The notes under the pieces were generated by a model, which saw only the letters and a program-made list of their open reading frames with translations, was not told the DNA's origin and made no database searches. A program made the position numbers and the translations under genes. A DNA stretch of 7,968 nt from Xanthobacteraceae bacterium. Its GTDB lineage: Bacteria; Pseudomonadota; Alphaproteobacteria; Rhizobiales; Xanthobacteraceae. The stretch lies in NCBI GenBank assembly GCA_030044035.1, contig JASHWN010000383.1, positions 1 to 7,968 of the forward strand, in the 5' to 3' direction. Below are positions 1-5,371 of the stretch, in pieces. Within the stretch, counting starts at the first letter, position 1. Each line of letters opens with the position of its first letter.

Positions 1-528
1 GTTTCGATCTTTTGCTGCCTCGCGACGTGGGCAGCCCAGGCCCAGGAGTCCTTACAACGATCAGGCGACTTTTTGGCTCGGCCAAGCGGTCCGGCGAGAT
101 CCGTGCAAGGGGGCGCGGCCGGTCTGCTGTTGGGACCCGTTTCAGGACCGGCGATTGGGTCGACATTGCCAGCTACGAGCAGGTTGTTGAATTTTTCCGA
201 TCAATTCACGCTCGGCGGTACTCAGAGTAGTGTCACGCTCAGCATTACTCGCAGTAGCGCCATCTTCGCAGGTGAGAAGCCATCGGCGGATAAATCCTGC
301 CTGGCCGTTAGGGCTTACGTGCGGCCGGACATCGCCAACAAAAATCTACATCAGAATTGGATAAGCGCAAAGAGCAGCTGTGGTCGAGACATCAAAATCA
401 ACGTTTGCTATCTCGGCAGCGCAAATTGCATCTTGATGAACGTTCCGCCTTGGCAGACCAAAAGCGCTATTATCGGCTACGCGGCAACGGCAAGCCCGAT
501 GCATTATCAAATTAGCTTAGTAAATTGA
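1..528 (+). CDS. Secreted protein of unknown function, 5'-truncated by window edge
   Basis: The frame is open from base 1 to the TGA at 526-528, giving 175 visible residues. The first codons read as the hydrophobic end of a signal peptide, with a likely AQA|QES signal-peptidase I cleavage near visible residue 14, so the true start lies just outside the window. Internal ATGs, such as the one at 73, would remove this signal and are less likely. The mature part begins with a low-complexity Gly/Ala/Pro/Ser stretch (about 25-60). A cysteine-bearing C-terminal domain (about 98-172) has Cys at 100, 127, 136 and 143 and the motif VCYLGSANC. I have an impression that similar short secreted proteins of unknown function occur in Bradyrhizobium relatives, but I can assign no function. 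GC is lower than in genes further right. It faces the TIR gene convergently. Confidence 0.6.
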   Translation, partial: VSIFCCLATWAAQAQESLQRSGDFLARPSGPARSVQGGAAGLLLGPVSGPAIGSTLPATSRLLNFSDQFTLGGTQSSVTLSITRSSAIFAGEKPSADKSCLAVRAYVRPDIANKNLHQNWISAKSSCGRDIKINVCYLGSANCILMNVPPWQTKSAIIGYAATASPMHYQISLVN

Positions 529-584
529 TACCCGTAATGCACGTGCTGGTGCTTTTGATATTGGCTGGAGTGGTCTTAAGCACT

Positions 585-1070
585 TCACGATTTTTCAGTC
601 GTGATCGCATTTAGTACCGGCACCCCCAGCAGCGCTGAATTGCGGAGCGCCTGGATAATCCATTGCCCGGCTCTACGATCGGTCACGACGGGCAACTCGA
701 TCCAACTCAGATCGCGCATGATTGCTGTCGAAGGGGGTTCCGCGTTCGCCGCGAGCACAGGAATTAGCGCAAAGCTGCTGTCTTGCCACCTTCGCGTAAG
801 CGCGAATTTACATTCTATTTCCTGTGGTTTGCTGAGACCCCGCGGCCCGACAAGAAGGAGAAACTGATCCGCCTCACGGACGCCATTGGCGATGATTTCC
901 TCGAACTGGACGGCACCATAGCAAGCCGGAGAAAGAATTATCTCCATCACATCGAGATCGGGCTCCAGCAGGAATAAGGTCGCCCGGAGCGCTTCTGCCA
1001 AATGGCAATCCTCCTTATTGAACGACAGTAAGACTTCCATGTCAGACTTGCTACGCCGGGCATTTGGCAT
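585..1070 (-). CDS. Stand-alone TIR-domain protein
   Basis: A 161-residue protein that is almost entirely one TIR (Toll/interleukin-1 receptor) domain. Strand A is EVLLSFNKED (12-21). A central segment FEEIIANGVREAD (56-68) leads to the strand and turn FLLLVGPRGLS (70-80). A Q-E-I-E helix start (83-86) follows, where E86 or E84 would be the candidate NAD-cleaving glutamate. Then come FALIPVLAA (100-108) and a terminal RDLSWIELP (119-127). Bacterial TIR domains of this kind commonly hydrolyse NAD+ or make signalling nucleotides in antiphage defence and stress death; activity here is inference. There is no signal peptide or membrane segment. TIR domains are usually fused to or paired with a sensor, but no sensor gene is adjacent. 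No good ribosome-binding site precedes either Met1 or Met11 (ATG at 1040-1038), so the start is uncertain. The gene could be a fragment of a longer protein. GC is low for the region. Confidence 0.75.
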   Translation of the reverse strand: MPNARRSKSDMEVLLSFNKEDCHLAEALRATLFLLEPDLDVMEIILSPACYGAVQFEEIIANGVREADQFLLLVGPRGLSKPQEIECKFALTRRWQDSSFALIPVLAANAEPPSTAIMRDLSWIELPVVTDRRAGQWIIQALRNSALLGVPVLNAITTEKS

Positions 1071-1141
1071 CTGACCGGCTCGGACCGTTAATTCGTGAAA
1101 GCGCCTCGTTCAGTAAGACAAAGTTTAACGCGCAATGGAAG

Positions 1142-1506
1142 CTAGGCTACTCGATAGTGCATCTCTTCGATTGCGATTAAGTTCCCTTGAGAAGCGGAAA
1201 AGTGGACATCGGCTTCGACTCAACACCCAAGTCGGGCAGGCGCGCCTTTACTTTGGGGTCAGCAATGACCGCGTTGACCCCCGGTGTTCAGCCCTCGATA
1301 ATTTCACTCGATGTGCCTTTGGGCGCACCAATGCCTAACCATCCATTTACTTCGTAGCCCGGCACGAATTCCGCAATGGCCGGGATATCCGGCAGCGCAG
1401 CCGAGCGCGTTGTGCTGGTCACTCCAAGCCCGCGTAGTCGGCCGTTTCTGATGTACTCGACAGCTAGAGGCGTCGGACTGAAATGAAATTGCACCCGGCC
1501 GGCGAG
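1142..1506 (-). pseudogene. TctC/Bug-family solute-binding protein remnant
   Basis: The minus strand encodes the C-terminal half of a Bug/TctC extracytoplasmic receptor, the family serving tripartite tricarboxylate transporters. From about 1506 it reads LAGRVQFHFSPTP, then EYIRNGRLRGLGVTS, ALPDIPAIAEFVPGYEVNGW and GAPKGTSSEI, all family hallmarks. A TGA at 1288-1290 then interrupts the frame. Beyond it the same frame continues with VNAVIADPKVKARLPDLGV, as expected for the family. A frameshift near 1190 is needed to reach GNLIAIEE, which resembles the family's GKLIAEE segment, and a stop falls at 1142-1144. The whole N-terminal half (signal peptide and first lobe) is missing. The gene is therefore non-functional: 5'-deleted, with one nonsense mutation and at least one frameshift. 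No TctA/TctB transporter genes are present. Confidence 0.85.
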
Positions 1507-1511
1507 GGGGG

Positions 1512-1607
1512 CGCGTCCGCCTCGGGCCGCTGGGGCACCTGTCGCCGTATCACCATCCCGTCGAGTTGGCCCATCGGGTCGCGTACCTCGACCACATGGC
1601 GCAGGGT
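1512..1607 (+). pseudogene. Luciferase-like flavin monooxygenase fragment
   Basis: In the frame beginning at 1512 the plus strand reads VRLGPLGHLSPYHHP followed by VELAHRVAYLDHMAQG, about 32 residues. This matches the conserved core of bacterial luciferase-like (LLM class) F420/FMN-dependent monooxygenases, where a RLGPL..L.PYHHP segment precedes an LDHM..GR motif. No start, N-terminus or remaining barrel is present. After MAQG the frame runs into unrelated sequence and then into the 3' end of the tRNA gene. It is a gene scrap about 6 bases from the end of the TctC remnant on the opposite strand. The call rests on recognising the motif by eye; an alignment would settle it. Confidence 0.7.
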
Positions 1608-1619
1608 TGGATATCAATC

Positions 1620-1705
1620 TGGTGGGGGAGGTAGGACTCGAACCTACGAAGGCGTCAGCCAGCGGATTTACAGTCCGCCCCCTTTGCCGCTCGGGACACT
1701 CCCCC
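1620..1705 (-). tRNA. tRNA-Tyr (anticodon GUA)
   Basis: The minus strand folds as a class II tRNA. The acceptor stem is GGGGGAG (1705-1699) with CTCCCCC (1630-1624), followed by discriminator A (1623) and an encoded CCA (1622-1620). The anticodon stem GCGGA/TCCGC encloses the loop CTGTAAA, so the anticodon is GTA (1671-1669), specific for tyrosine. The long variable arm and the T-arm loop GTTCGAGTC fit bacterial tRNA-Tyr. The gene appears intact. Its 3' end points to lower coordinates, where gene debris begins 12 bases away. That is the side on which integrative elements using tRNA 3' ends insert. Confidence 0.97.
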
Positions 1706-2079
1706 GTCCGGGCGCGTAGTTAAGGGCTTCCAAGGGCTTACGCAATAGCGGCCTGATGGTTCCCAAGTGCATTCTCAACGGCGTTCCGGCCGCATTCTGA
1801 ATCGATGTATTCTGTCGGTTCGCGAGCCGATACCCTTACCGCTTGCGCCGGTCGGTCCGATGGCCGGTCTCCTACTGAGCAGCTAAGTATTTTCGCGGAG
1901 GGGGAGAACCGGCAGCTGCCGCCGCGGACCCGGCACGTTTCCATCATCATATTGTCATTAAAATAGGTTGCGATTCGCCCGCGCTGGGAATGTGTATGGA
2001 GTTTCCCAGCCAGCCCTTCTTGTGCTGGCCCAGGCTCCTTTTTCGGCGCTTCGGCTTTTGCGTTAGGGGGGTTACACCG
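1706..2079. other. Intergenic stretch with no supported gene
   Basis: These 374 bases lie between the tRNA-Tyr 5' side and the next plus-strand gene. I see no convincing protein frame on either strand: the longest minus frame is only a shadow without family motifs. The stretch must contain the tRNA promoter (near 1706-1750, read leftward) and probably the promoter of the gene at 2080. I could not place either at consensus quality. The only clear structure is the inverted repeat listed separately at 1983-2010. Confidence 0.5.
1983..2010. repeat. 8-bp perfect inverted repeat upstream of a small gene
   Basis: GCTGGGAA (1983-1990) and TTCCCAGC (2003-2010) are perfect complements separated by 12 bases. 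They lie about 70 bases before the ATG at 2080. No T-run follows on either strand, so an intrinsic terminator is unlikely. It could be a protein-binding site or a leader hairpin. Confidence 0.35.
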
Positions 2080-2292
2080 ATGAGTAAGGCGGACACGTAC
2101 CATGCCCATGCGCGGCACTGCATGGCCAGGGCCGCTCAGACCCAGCATGCCGCGGATAAACGACAGTGGCTGCTGTTGGCCGATACTTGGCTGCAAATGA
2201 TTCCAGAACGCCAACAAACGGCAGCTGATTATTTCGACGCCGCAATGCGTAATCAAAGAGCGGACCAACAGCGGTCCACCGCCGAGCGCTAG
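2080..2292 (+). CDS. Small hypothetical protein with Y/H/C...W pattern
   Basis: A 70-residue soluble protein starting MSKADTYHAHARHCM. The ATG at 2080 is chosen because an AGGGGGG ribosome-binding site (2064-2070) sits 9 bases upstream; the in-frame ATG at 1990 has none. The pattern Y7-H8-x-H10-A11-x-x-C14, then D26-K27-x-x-W30 and LADTW (33-37), recalls numerous short Bradyrhizobium-type proteins of unknown function of the form Y..HA..C...A......W..LA..W. Predicted structure is two helices followed by a charged Gln/Arg-rich tail. There is no signal peptide and no transmembrane segment. The stop TAG (2290-2292) is followed after 5 bases by a terminator-like element. Function is unknown. Confidence 0.65.
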   Translation: MSKADTYHAHARHCMARAAQTQHAADKRQWLLLADTWLQMIPERQQTAADYFDAAMRNQRADQQRSTAER

Positions 2293-2297
2293 TACGA

Positions 2298-2316
2298 TAG
2301 GCCGCCTCAGTTGGCG
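2298..2316 (+). repeat. 19-bp direct repeat, copy 1 (decayed terminator hairpin)
   Basis: taggccgcctcagttggcg occurs here and identically at 2892-2910. Extending the copy to 2320 gives the same hairpin as copy 2 but with a mismatch (GGCGTCC instead of GGCGGCC on the 3' arm) and no T-run. It follows the stop codon of the 70-residue gene by 5 bases, so it may act as a weak terminator of that gene. Confidence 0.6.
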
Positions 2317-2495
2317 TCCGAACTGCTTCGAAAGCGGGCCTCGTTGCTCAGGCCGGGGCAGCGTATTCGCCGCCGGATGGCGCGGCGGCAGCGTCAATCG
2401 CTCTGGAACTGGGCTGGGCAGGCGGCAAGCGTCACAATCTTGCGCCGATGTTCTCTTAATACTTGATCGCTTGAGGGCGCCGAGGGACGAATATC

Positions 2496-2855
2496 ATGGA
2501 CGAAATCGAACTTCTGAAGGGCGTCGGTGAAGTGTGGGACGACTCGGCCGAAATTATCGAGTCGCTGCACGAACTGCGAAAGCGGATTGAGGCCCTGTGC
2601 GCAGACGCCAAAGGCAAGGACGAACTCGTGGAAATTTATAAGCTCGTCCGTGCCCAAGTTGATCTCGTGCTAGCCTCCTTGCGGGTCACGCTGGATCGCG
2701 TCCAAAGCAGCGTTCACGCATCGACCTCTACCGGATTAACAGGACTATCCGGAAAGAGCGACGGCGCGGGAGGCGGCGCCGAGCGAAATAGCCCGCTCAA
2801 CGGCGCCGTGGCTGATGAGCACGAGCGTCGGCAGGTTGCGGCTCCAGAAGCATAA
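2496..2855 (+). CDS. Hypothetical helical protein
   Basis: A 119-residue protein starting MDEIELLKGVGEVWDD. A GAGGG sequence (2482-2486) 9 bases before the ATG is a plausible ribosome-binding site. Residues 1-72 are rich in Glu, Lys, Leu and Asp with heptad-like spacing, suggesting a long helix or coiled coil. Residues 73-119 are Ser/Thr/Gly/Ala-rich and look disordered. There is no signal peptide, membrane segment or motif that I recognise. A terminator-like hairpin 37 bases after the stop suggests a stand-alone transcript. Codon usage fits the genome and the reading frame is clean, but without a recognised homologue the call is moderate. Confidence 0.55.
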   Translation: MDEIELLKGVGEVWDDSAEIIESLHELRKRIEALCADAKGKDELVEIYKLVRAQVDLVLASLRVTLDRVQSSVHASTSTGLTGLSGKSDGAGGGAERNSPLNGAVADEHERRQVAAPEA

Positions 2856-2891
2856 AGCCTGTCCGCTATTTCAAACCGATCGTGTCCAGCC

Positions 2892-2910
2892 TAGGCCGCC
2901 TCAGTTGGCG
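2892..2910 (+). repeat. 19-bp direct repeat, copy 2
   Basis: An exact second copy of taggccgcctcagttggcg (copy 1 at 2298-2316), 594 bases apart start to start. Here it forms the 5' arm and loop of the terminator-like hairpin at 2893-2914. Each copy lies just downstream of a small hypothetical gene. Confidence 0.7.
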
Positions 2911-2924
2911 GCCTCTTGTGCTTG
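2893..2924 (+). terminator. Rho-independent terminator-like hairpin
   Basis: AGGCCGCC (2893-2900) pairs perfectly with GGCGGCCT (2907-2914) around the loop TCAGTT. The 3' side continues with CTTGTGCTTG, a T-rich but imperfect tract. It lies 37 bases after the stop of the 119-residue gene and before the LTXXQ gene, so it most likely ends the upstream transcript. Confidence 0.6.
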
Positions 2925-2994
2925 GGCGTGGCTAAAAAGCGCCTTCCAGGGAACCGACGGTTTCGCCCCGAATTGCAATGGCGAAGAGGGTCCG

Positions 2995-3936
2995 ATGCCG
3001 GCTGCCGGATTGCGCCTTTTATCCCTCCTGGCTGCGTTCGTCGTCGTGCCGGGTGTGGCCTCGGCCGCGCAGGCGCGGCACGGCTGGCATCACCATCATG
3101 CTTGGCAGGATTATTATTCCGGCGGGCGCGATTTTCGTGGCGCGGGGCGCGGCCCGCCAATGTGGTCGGAAGCCGACGGCTTTGCCGTTCCTACCGAACA
3201 GACGATCCGCGCCTGCGACGAGCGGGCGGCAGAACTGAAGAAAATCCCGATCGAGACGGTTCTCGAAACCGTCCAGCCGAGCGACACGCAGCGCGCCGCG
3301 CTGGAACAAATTCGCTCCACGGCGATCGACGCCGGCAACAAGTTGACGGCGGACTGTCCCAAGGACGTGCCGGCCAAATTGACCGACCTGCTCGACACCA
3401 TGCGGGCATCGCTCGACGCCATCAAAGCCGCGCTGCTGGCGCTCCGCCCGGCATTCGTGTCCGCCTATGCGGTCCTCGATGACGAGCAGAAGGCGCGCAT
3501 CGTCGCGTTGTCGATGTCCAAACCATCGTCGCAATCGCAATCCGCCGCAACCGCTGTCGGCCCCGGCGCGGACGACCAGGCGCAGCCGGGTGCGCCCGAC
3601 TGCGGGCAATGGCCGGCGGTGCTCAAAAGCTGGCCGCTCAATCGGATCGAAGCGGAACTGTCGCTCTCCGACGAGCAACATGCGGCGCTTTACACCCTGA
3701 TGGCTGCCGTCTACCGCGGCGCCGCATCCTTGGCGGCGTCCTGTCATGACGACAACGCACTCACTCCGGTGCGGCGCCTCGACGGCGAACTCGGCCGCGT
3801 CGACGCGCTGCATCAGTGCATCGACGCCATCGCGCCGCCGCTCGCCGGGTTCGTCAATGCTTTGAACGACGAGCAGAATGCGCAGCTCAATGCCATGCTC
3901 GGAGTGGCGCCGCAGCCGGAGACCACCGCGCGTTAG
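2995..3936 (+). CDS. Periplasmic LTXXQ (Spy/CpxP-like) protein with two tandem domains
   Basis: A 313-residue secreted protein. Residues 1-24 form a Sec signal peptide (hydrophobic core LLSLLAAFVVVPGVASA), followed by a His-rich stretch HGWHHHHAW (29-37). The ATG at 2995 is chosen because it opens the signal peptide and follows GAAGAGGG; the longer frame back to 2815 would bury it. Two copies of an LTXXQ-like helical domain follow (about 74-170 and 203-299). Matching features are exactly 129 residues apart: C74/C203, PSDTQRAAL (95)/LSDEQHAAL (224), C121/C250 and DEQ at 163-165/292-294. A Ser/Gln/Ala/Gly linker lies between. Spy/CpxP-type proteins are periplasmic ATP-independent chaperones or stress sensors; that role here is inferred from fold family only. 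Extra cysteines such as C275 make disulphides possible. It probably heads a transcript with the next two genes. Confidence 0.8.
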   Translation: MPAAGLRLLSLLAAFVVVPGVASAAQARHGWHHHHAWQDYYSGGRDFRGAGRGPPMWSEADGFAVPTEQTIRACDERAAELKKIPIETVLETVQPSDTQRAALEQIRSTAIDAGNKLTADCPKDVPAKLTDLLDTMRASLDAIKAALLALRPAFVSAYAVLDDEQKARIVALSMSKPSSQSQSAATAVGPGADDQAQPGAPDCGQWPAVLKSWPLNRIEAELSLSDEQHAALYTLMAAVYRGAASLAASCHDDNALTPVRRLDGELGRVDALHQCIDAIAPPLAGFVNALNDEQNAQLNAMLGVAPQPETTAR

Positions 3937-3966
3937 CACTTATCGTTAAGAGCAAAGGAGACAGCG

Positions 3967-4188
3967 ATGAGATCGACAGCCCTTGCGCTTGCCGTATTTG
4001 TCCTCGCCGCCGCACCGACCGGGGCGCAGGCACAGAATTACCCCTGGTGCGCGCACTATGACACCGGCGACGACGGCTGGAATTGCGGCTTCGTCAGCTT
4101 TGGGCAGTGCCAGGCGACCATCCGCGGCATGGGCGGCTTTTGCGAGCGCAATACGCAATTCCAGCCGCAGCTTCCGTTAGACCGCTGA
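3967..4188 (+). CDS. Small secreted DUF3551-type protein
   Basis: A 73-residue protein with a clear Sec signal peptide (ALALAVFVLAAAPTGAQA, cleavage about residue 22). The mature peptide of about 50 residues has four cysteines in the order C..C..C..C (WCAHYD, NCGF, QCQAT, FCERN). This layout, with aromatic residues after cleavage and a G-F-x-S-x-x-Q-C motif, matches DUF3551, a family abundant in Bradyrhizobium and relatives. An AAAGGAG ribosome-binding site (3954-3960) precedes the ATG by 6 bases. It follows the LTXXQ gene by 30 bases and is probably co-transcribed. The function of the family is unknown; two disulphides in the periplasm are plausible. Confidence 0.8.
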   Translation: MRSTALALAVFVLAAAPTGAQAQNYPWCAHYDTGDDGWNCGFVSFGQCQATIRGMGGFCERNTQFQPQLPLDR

Positions 4189-4251
4189 CAAGGCGAGCCC
4201 GATCGCGTCCGCAGCGCCGGGTAGCGGCTGCGCGTCGTTCGGTTATTGGTC

Positions 4252-4542
4252 ATGCAAAATTTAGCGTTTGCGCTTGCGGTGCTGGCGGCGATCTTCGCCT
4301 TGACCGCGGCGTTCTACCGCCACAAGGCCAAAGCGGCCGGGACCGAACCGTCGCGCGGGCATGATCGAGTGCCGGAGCGCAAATTCGCGCCGCGACATCG
4401 CTTCGAATCGGCGAACGCGTTTGGCCTCCGCCGGCTCGTGCAATCAGGCTACAACGCCACGGCCGCCGCGACCTGGGCGGCGATGGCCTTGATTTTCACG
4501 CTCGCCTCGATCGCCGCCGCCTGGGCCGGCTCGGCGCCGTGA
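4252..4542 (+). CDS. Small membrane protein with two transmembrane helices
   Basis: A 96-residue protein with an N-terminal hydrophobic helix (about 3-21, LAFALAVLAAIFALTAAFY), a basic hydrophilic middle (about 22-65) rich in Arg, Lys and His, and a C-terminal hydrophobic helix (about 70-92, ending WAAMALIFTLASIAAAWAG). The hairpin layout suggests an inner-membrane protein with a charged loop. The ATG at 4252 is preferred over a TTG two codons earlier. No strong ribosome-binding site is visible, so translation may be weak or leaderless-like. It lies 63 bases after the DUF3551 gene on the same strand and may be the last gene of that transcript. I do not recognise a named family. Confidence 0.65.
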   Translation: MQNLAFALAVLAAIFALTAAFYRHKAKAAGTEPSRGHDRVPERKFAPRHRFESANAFGLRRLVQSGYNATAAATWAAMALIFTLASIAAAWAGSAP

Positions 4543-4578
4543 ACGAAAGGTCAAGACATTGGCCGCAAATTGATGCGT

Positions 4579-4615
4579 ATTCGTCGCCATCAGCGCGGCG
4601 AATAAACCGACTTTT
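4579..4615 (+). terminator. Possible weak terminator hairpin
   Basis: ATTCGTCGC (4579-4587) pairs with GCGGCGAAT (4595-4603), including one G-T pair, around a 7-base loop. A run of five T begins 8 bases after the stem, at 4612. The position after the small membrane protein gene fits a terminator, but the gap between stem and T-run is larger than usual. Confidence 0.3.
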
Positions 4616-4642
4616 TAGCCTGTTATTTAAACTGATCTTAGC

Positions 4643-4690
4643 GCGGGCCCGTTAAAGTCCAGATCAAAGTGGCGGGAAAACAGGGCCCGC
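4643..4690. repeat. GC-rich inverted repeat upstream of ldtR
   Basis: GCGGGCCC (4643-4650) and GGGCCCGC (4683-4690) are perfect complements 32 bases apart, 40-87 bases before the ldtR start. The GGGCCC core of each arm is itself palindromic, so each arm could also act as a separate binding site. It may be part of the promoter or operator region of the regulator. Confidence 0.35.
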
Positions 4691-4692
4691 CG

Positions 4693-4708
4693 TCGACAAT
4701 AAAGTCGA
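4693..4708. promoter_or_regulatory. Candidate MarR-type operator upstream of ldtR
   Basis: TCGAC (4693-4697) and GTCGA (4704-4708) form a perfect 5-bp inverted repeat with an AT-only 6-base spacer (AATAAA). The 16-bp dyad ends 21 bases before the ldtR ATG. MarR-family dimers typically bind dyads of about this size in their own promoters, so autoregulation is a reasonable inference. I did not find a second copy in the 6649-6863 region before the transpeptidase gene. Confidence 0.4.
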
Positions 4709-4729
4709 AATTGGGAAAGGCGTCTACTC

Positions 4730-5242
4730 ATGAAAGCCGTCGTCAAGACGGTCGAGCCCGCCGATCGTGAGGCGCGCTTCGACCATATCCGGCCGCACTA
4801 TCTGGAGGCGCTGACCTTGGTCGAGCGTCTGCATCGGCGGCTGCTCGACGTCATCAAGGACGAATTCGACCGCCGCGGCCGCGCCGACATCAATTCGGTG
4901 CAGGCGCTGCTGCTGTACAATATCGGCGACAAGGAGCTGACCGCCGGCGAGCTGCGCACCCGCGGCTACTATCTCGGCTCCAACGTCTCCTACAATCTGA
5001 AGAAGCTGGTCGAGATGGGCTTCCTCGATCATCAGCGCTCGCGCGTCGACCGGCGCTCGGTGCGCATCAAGCTCACCGACAAGGGCCGCGACGTGAGCGA
5101 CGTGGTCGATGCGCTCTACCACAAGCACGTGCGCACCGTGGAGCAGGTCGGCGGCATCAGCGCCGACGAGTTCTCCGTGCTCAACAAGGCGCTGCACCGG
5201 CTCGAGCGCTTCTGGACCGATCAGATCCTCTACCGGCTGTAA
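4730..5242 (+). CDS. ldtR: LdtR-type MarR-family transcriptional regulator
   Basis: A 170-residue winged-helix regulator, normal length for MarR proteins. It opens with a dimerisation helix region (about 12-50, with VIKDEFDRRGR at 41-51). The helix-turn-helix follows at about 52-98, with a recognition segment GYYLGSNVSYNLKKLVEMGF (79-98). The wing has the MarR signature D107-R-R109...L115-T116. The C-terminal helices (about 118-168) complete the dimer interface. The GYYLGSNVSYNLKKLVE segment is characteristic of LdtR, known from Liberibacter and Sinorhizobium as regulator of the L,D-transpeptidase gene ldtP and of envelope/osmotic stress tolerance. A GGGAAAGG ribosome-binding site precedes the ATG. 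Inverted repeats upstream suggest autoregulation, and a strong terminator 45 bases after the stop makes it monocistronic. A transpeptidase gene lies about 1.6 kb downstream. Confidence 0.88.
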   Translation: MKAVVKTVEPADREARFDHIRPHYLEALTLVERLHRRLLDVIKDEFDRRGRADINSVQALLLYNIGDKELTAGELRTRGYYLGSNVSYNLKKLVEMGFLDHQRSRVDRRSVRIKLTDKGRDVSDVVDALYHKHVRTVEQVGGISADEFSVLNKALHRLERFWTDQILYRL

Positions 5243-5287
5243 GGGCGGTCGTCGTCGCCAGCCATTCTCGAGGTACTGGCGTACCTT

Positions 5288-5319
5288 GCCCCGGCAGCAA
5301 TGCCGGGGCTCTTTTGTTT
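5288..5319 (+). terminator. Strong rho-independent terminator of ldtR
   Basis: GCCCCGGCA (5288-5296) pairs perfectly over 9 bp with TGCCGGGGC (5301-5309) around a GCAA tetraloop, followed at once by TCTTTTGTTT. This is a textbook intrinsic terminator 45 bases after the ldtR stop codon. Confidence 0.93.
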
Positions 5320-5371
5320 GCGCGGTGCTGAAGTCGATCCACTCATTCCCGCGAAAGCTGAAATCCAATAA

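Noticed and set aside
1288..1290. Possible selenocysteine or programmed readthrough at the TGA in the TctC remnant
   Set aside because: The TctC family does not use selenocysteine. The remnant also has a frameshift further on and lacks its N-terminal half, so it is a pseudogene.
1..1619. An integrase or a direct repeat of the tRNA 3' end marking an element boundary
   Set aside because: I found no integrase frame and no second copy of the tRNA 3' end in the window. The island is inferred only from gene debris and base composition.
1738..2397. A 219-codon open frame on the minus strand
   Set aside because: No family motif is seen, composition is irregular, and it overlaps the better-supported 70-residue plus-strand gene, which has a ribosome-binding site.
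2440..2462. TTGCGC and TAATAC as a promoter for the 119-residue gene
   Set aside because: The spacing is only 11 bases, too short for a sigma-70 type promoter.
3019..3939. A 306-codon open frame on the minus strand
   Set aside because: It is a shadow opposite the LTXXQ gene, caused by high third-position GC, and has an Arg-rich composition without motifs.
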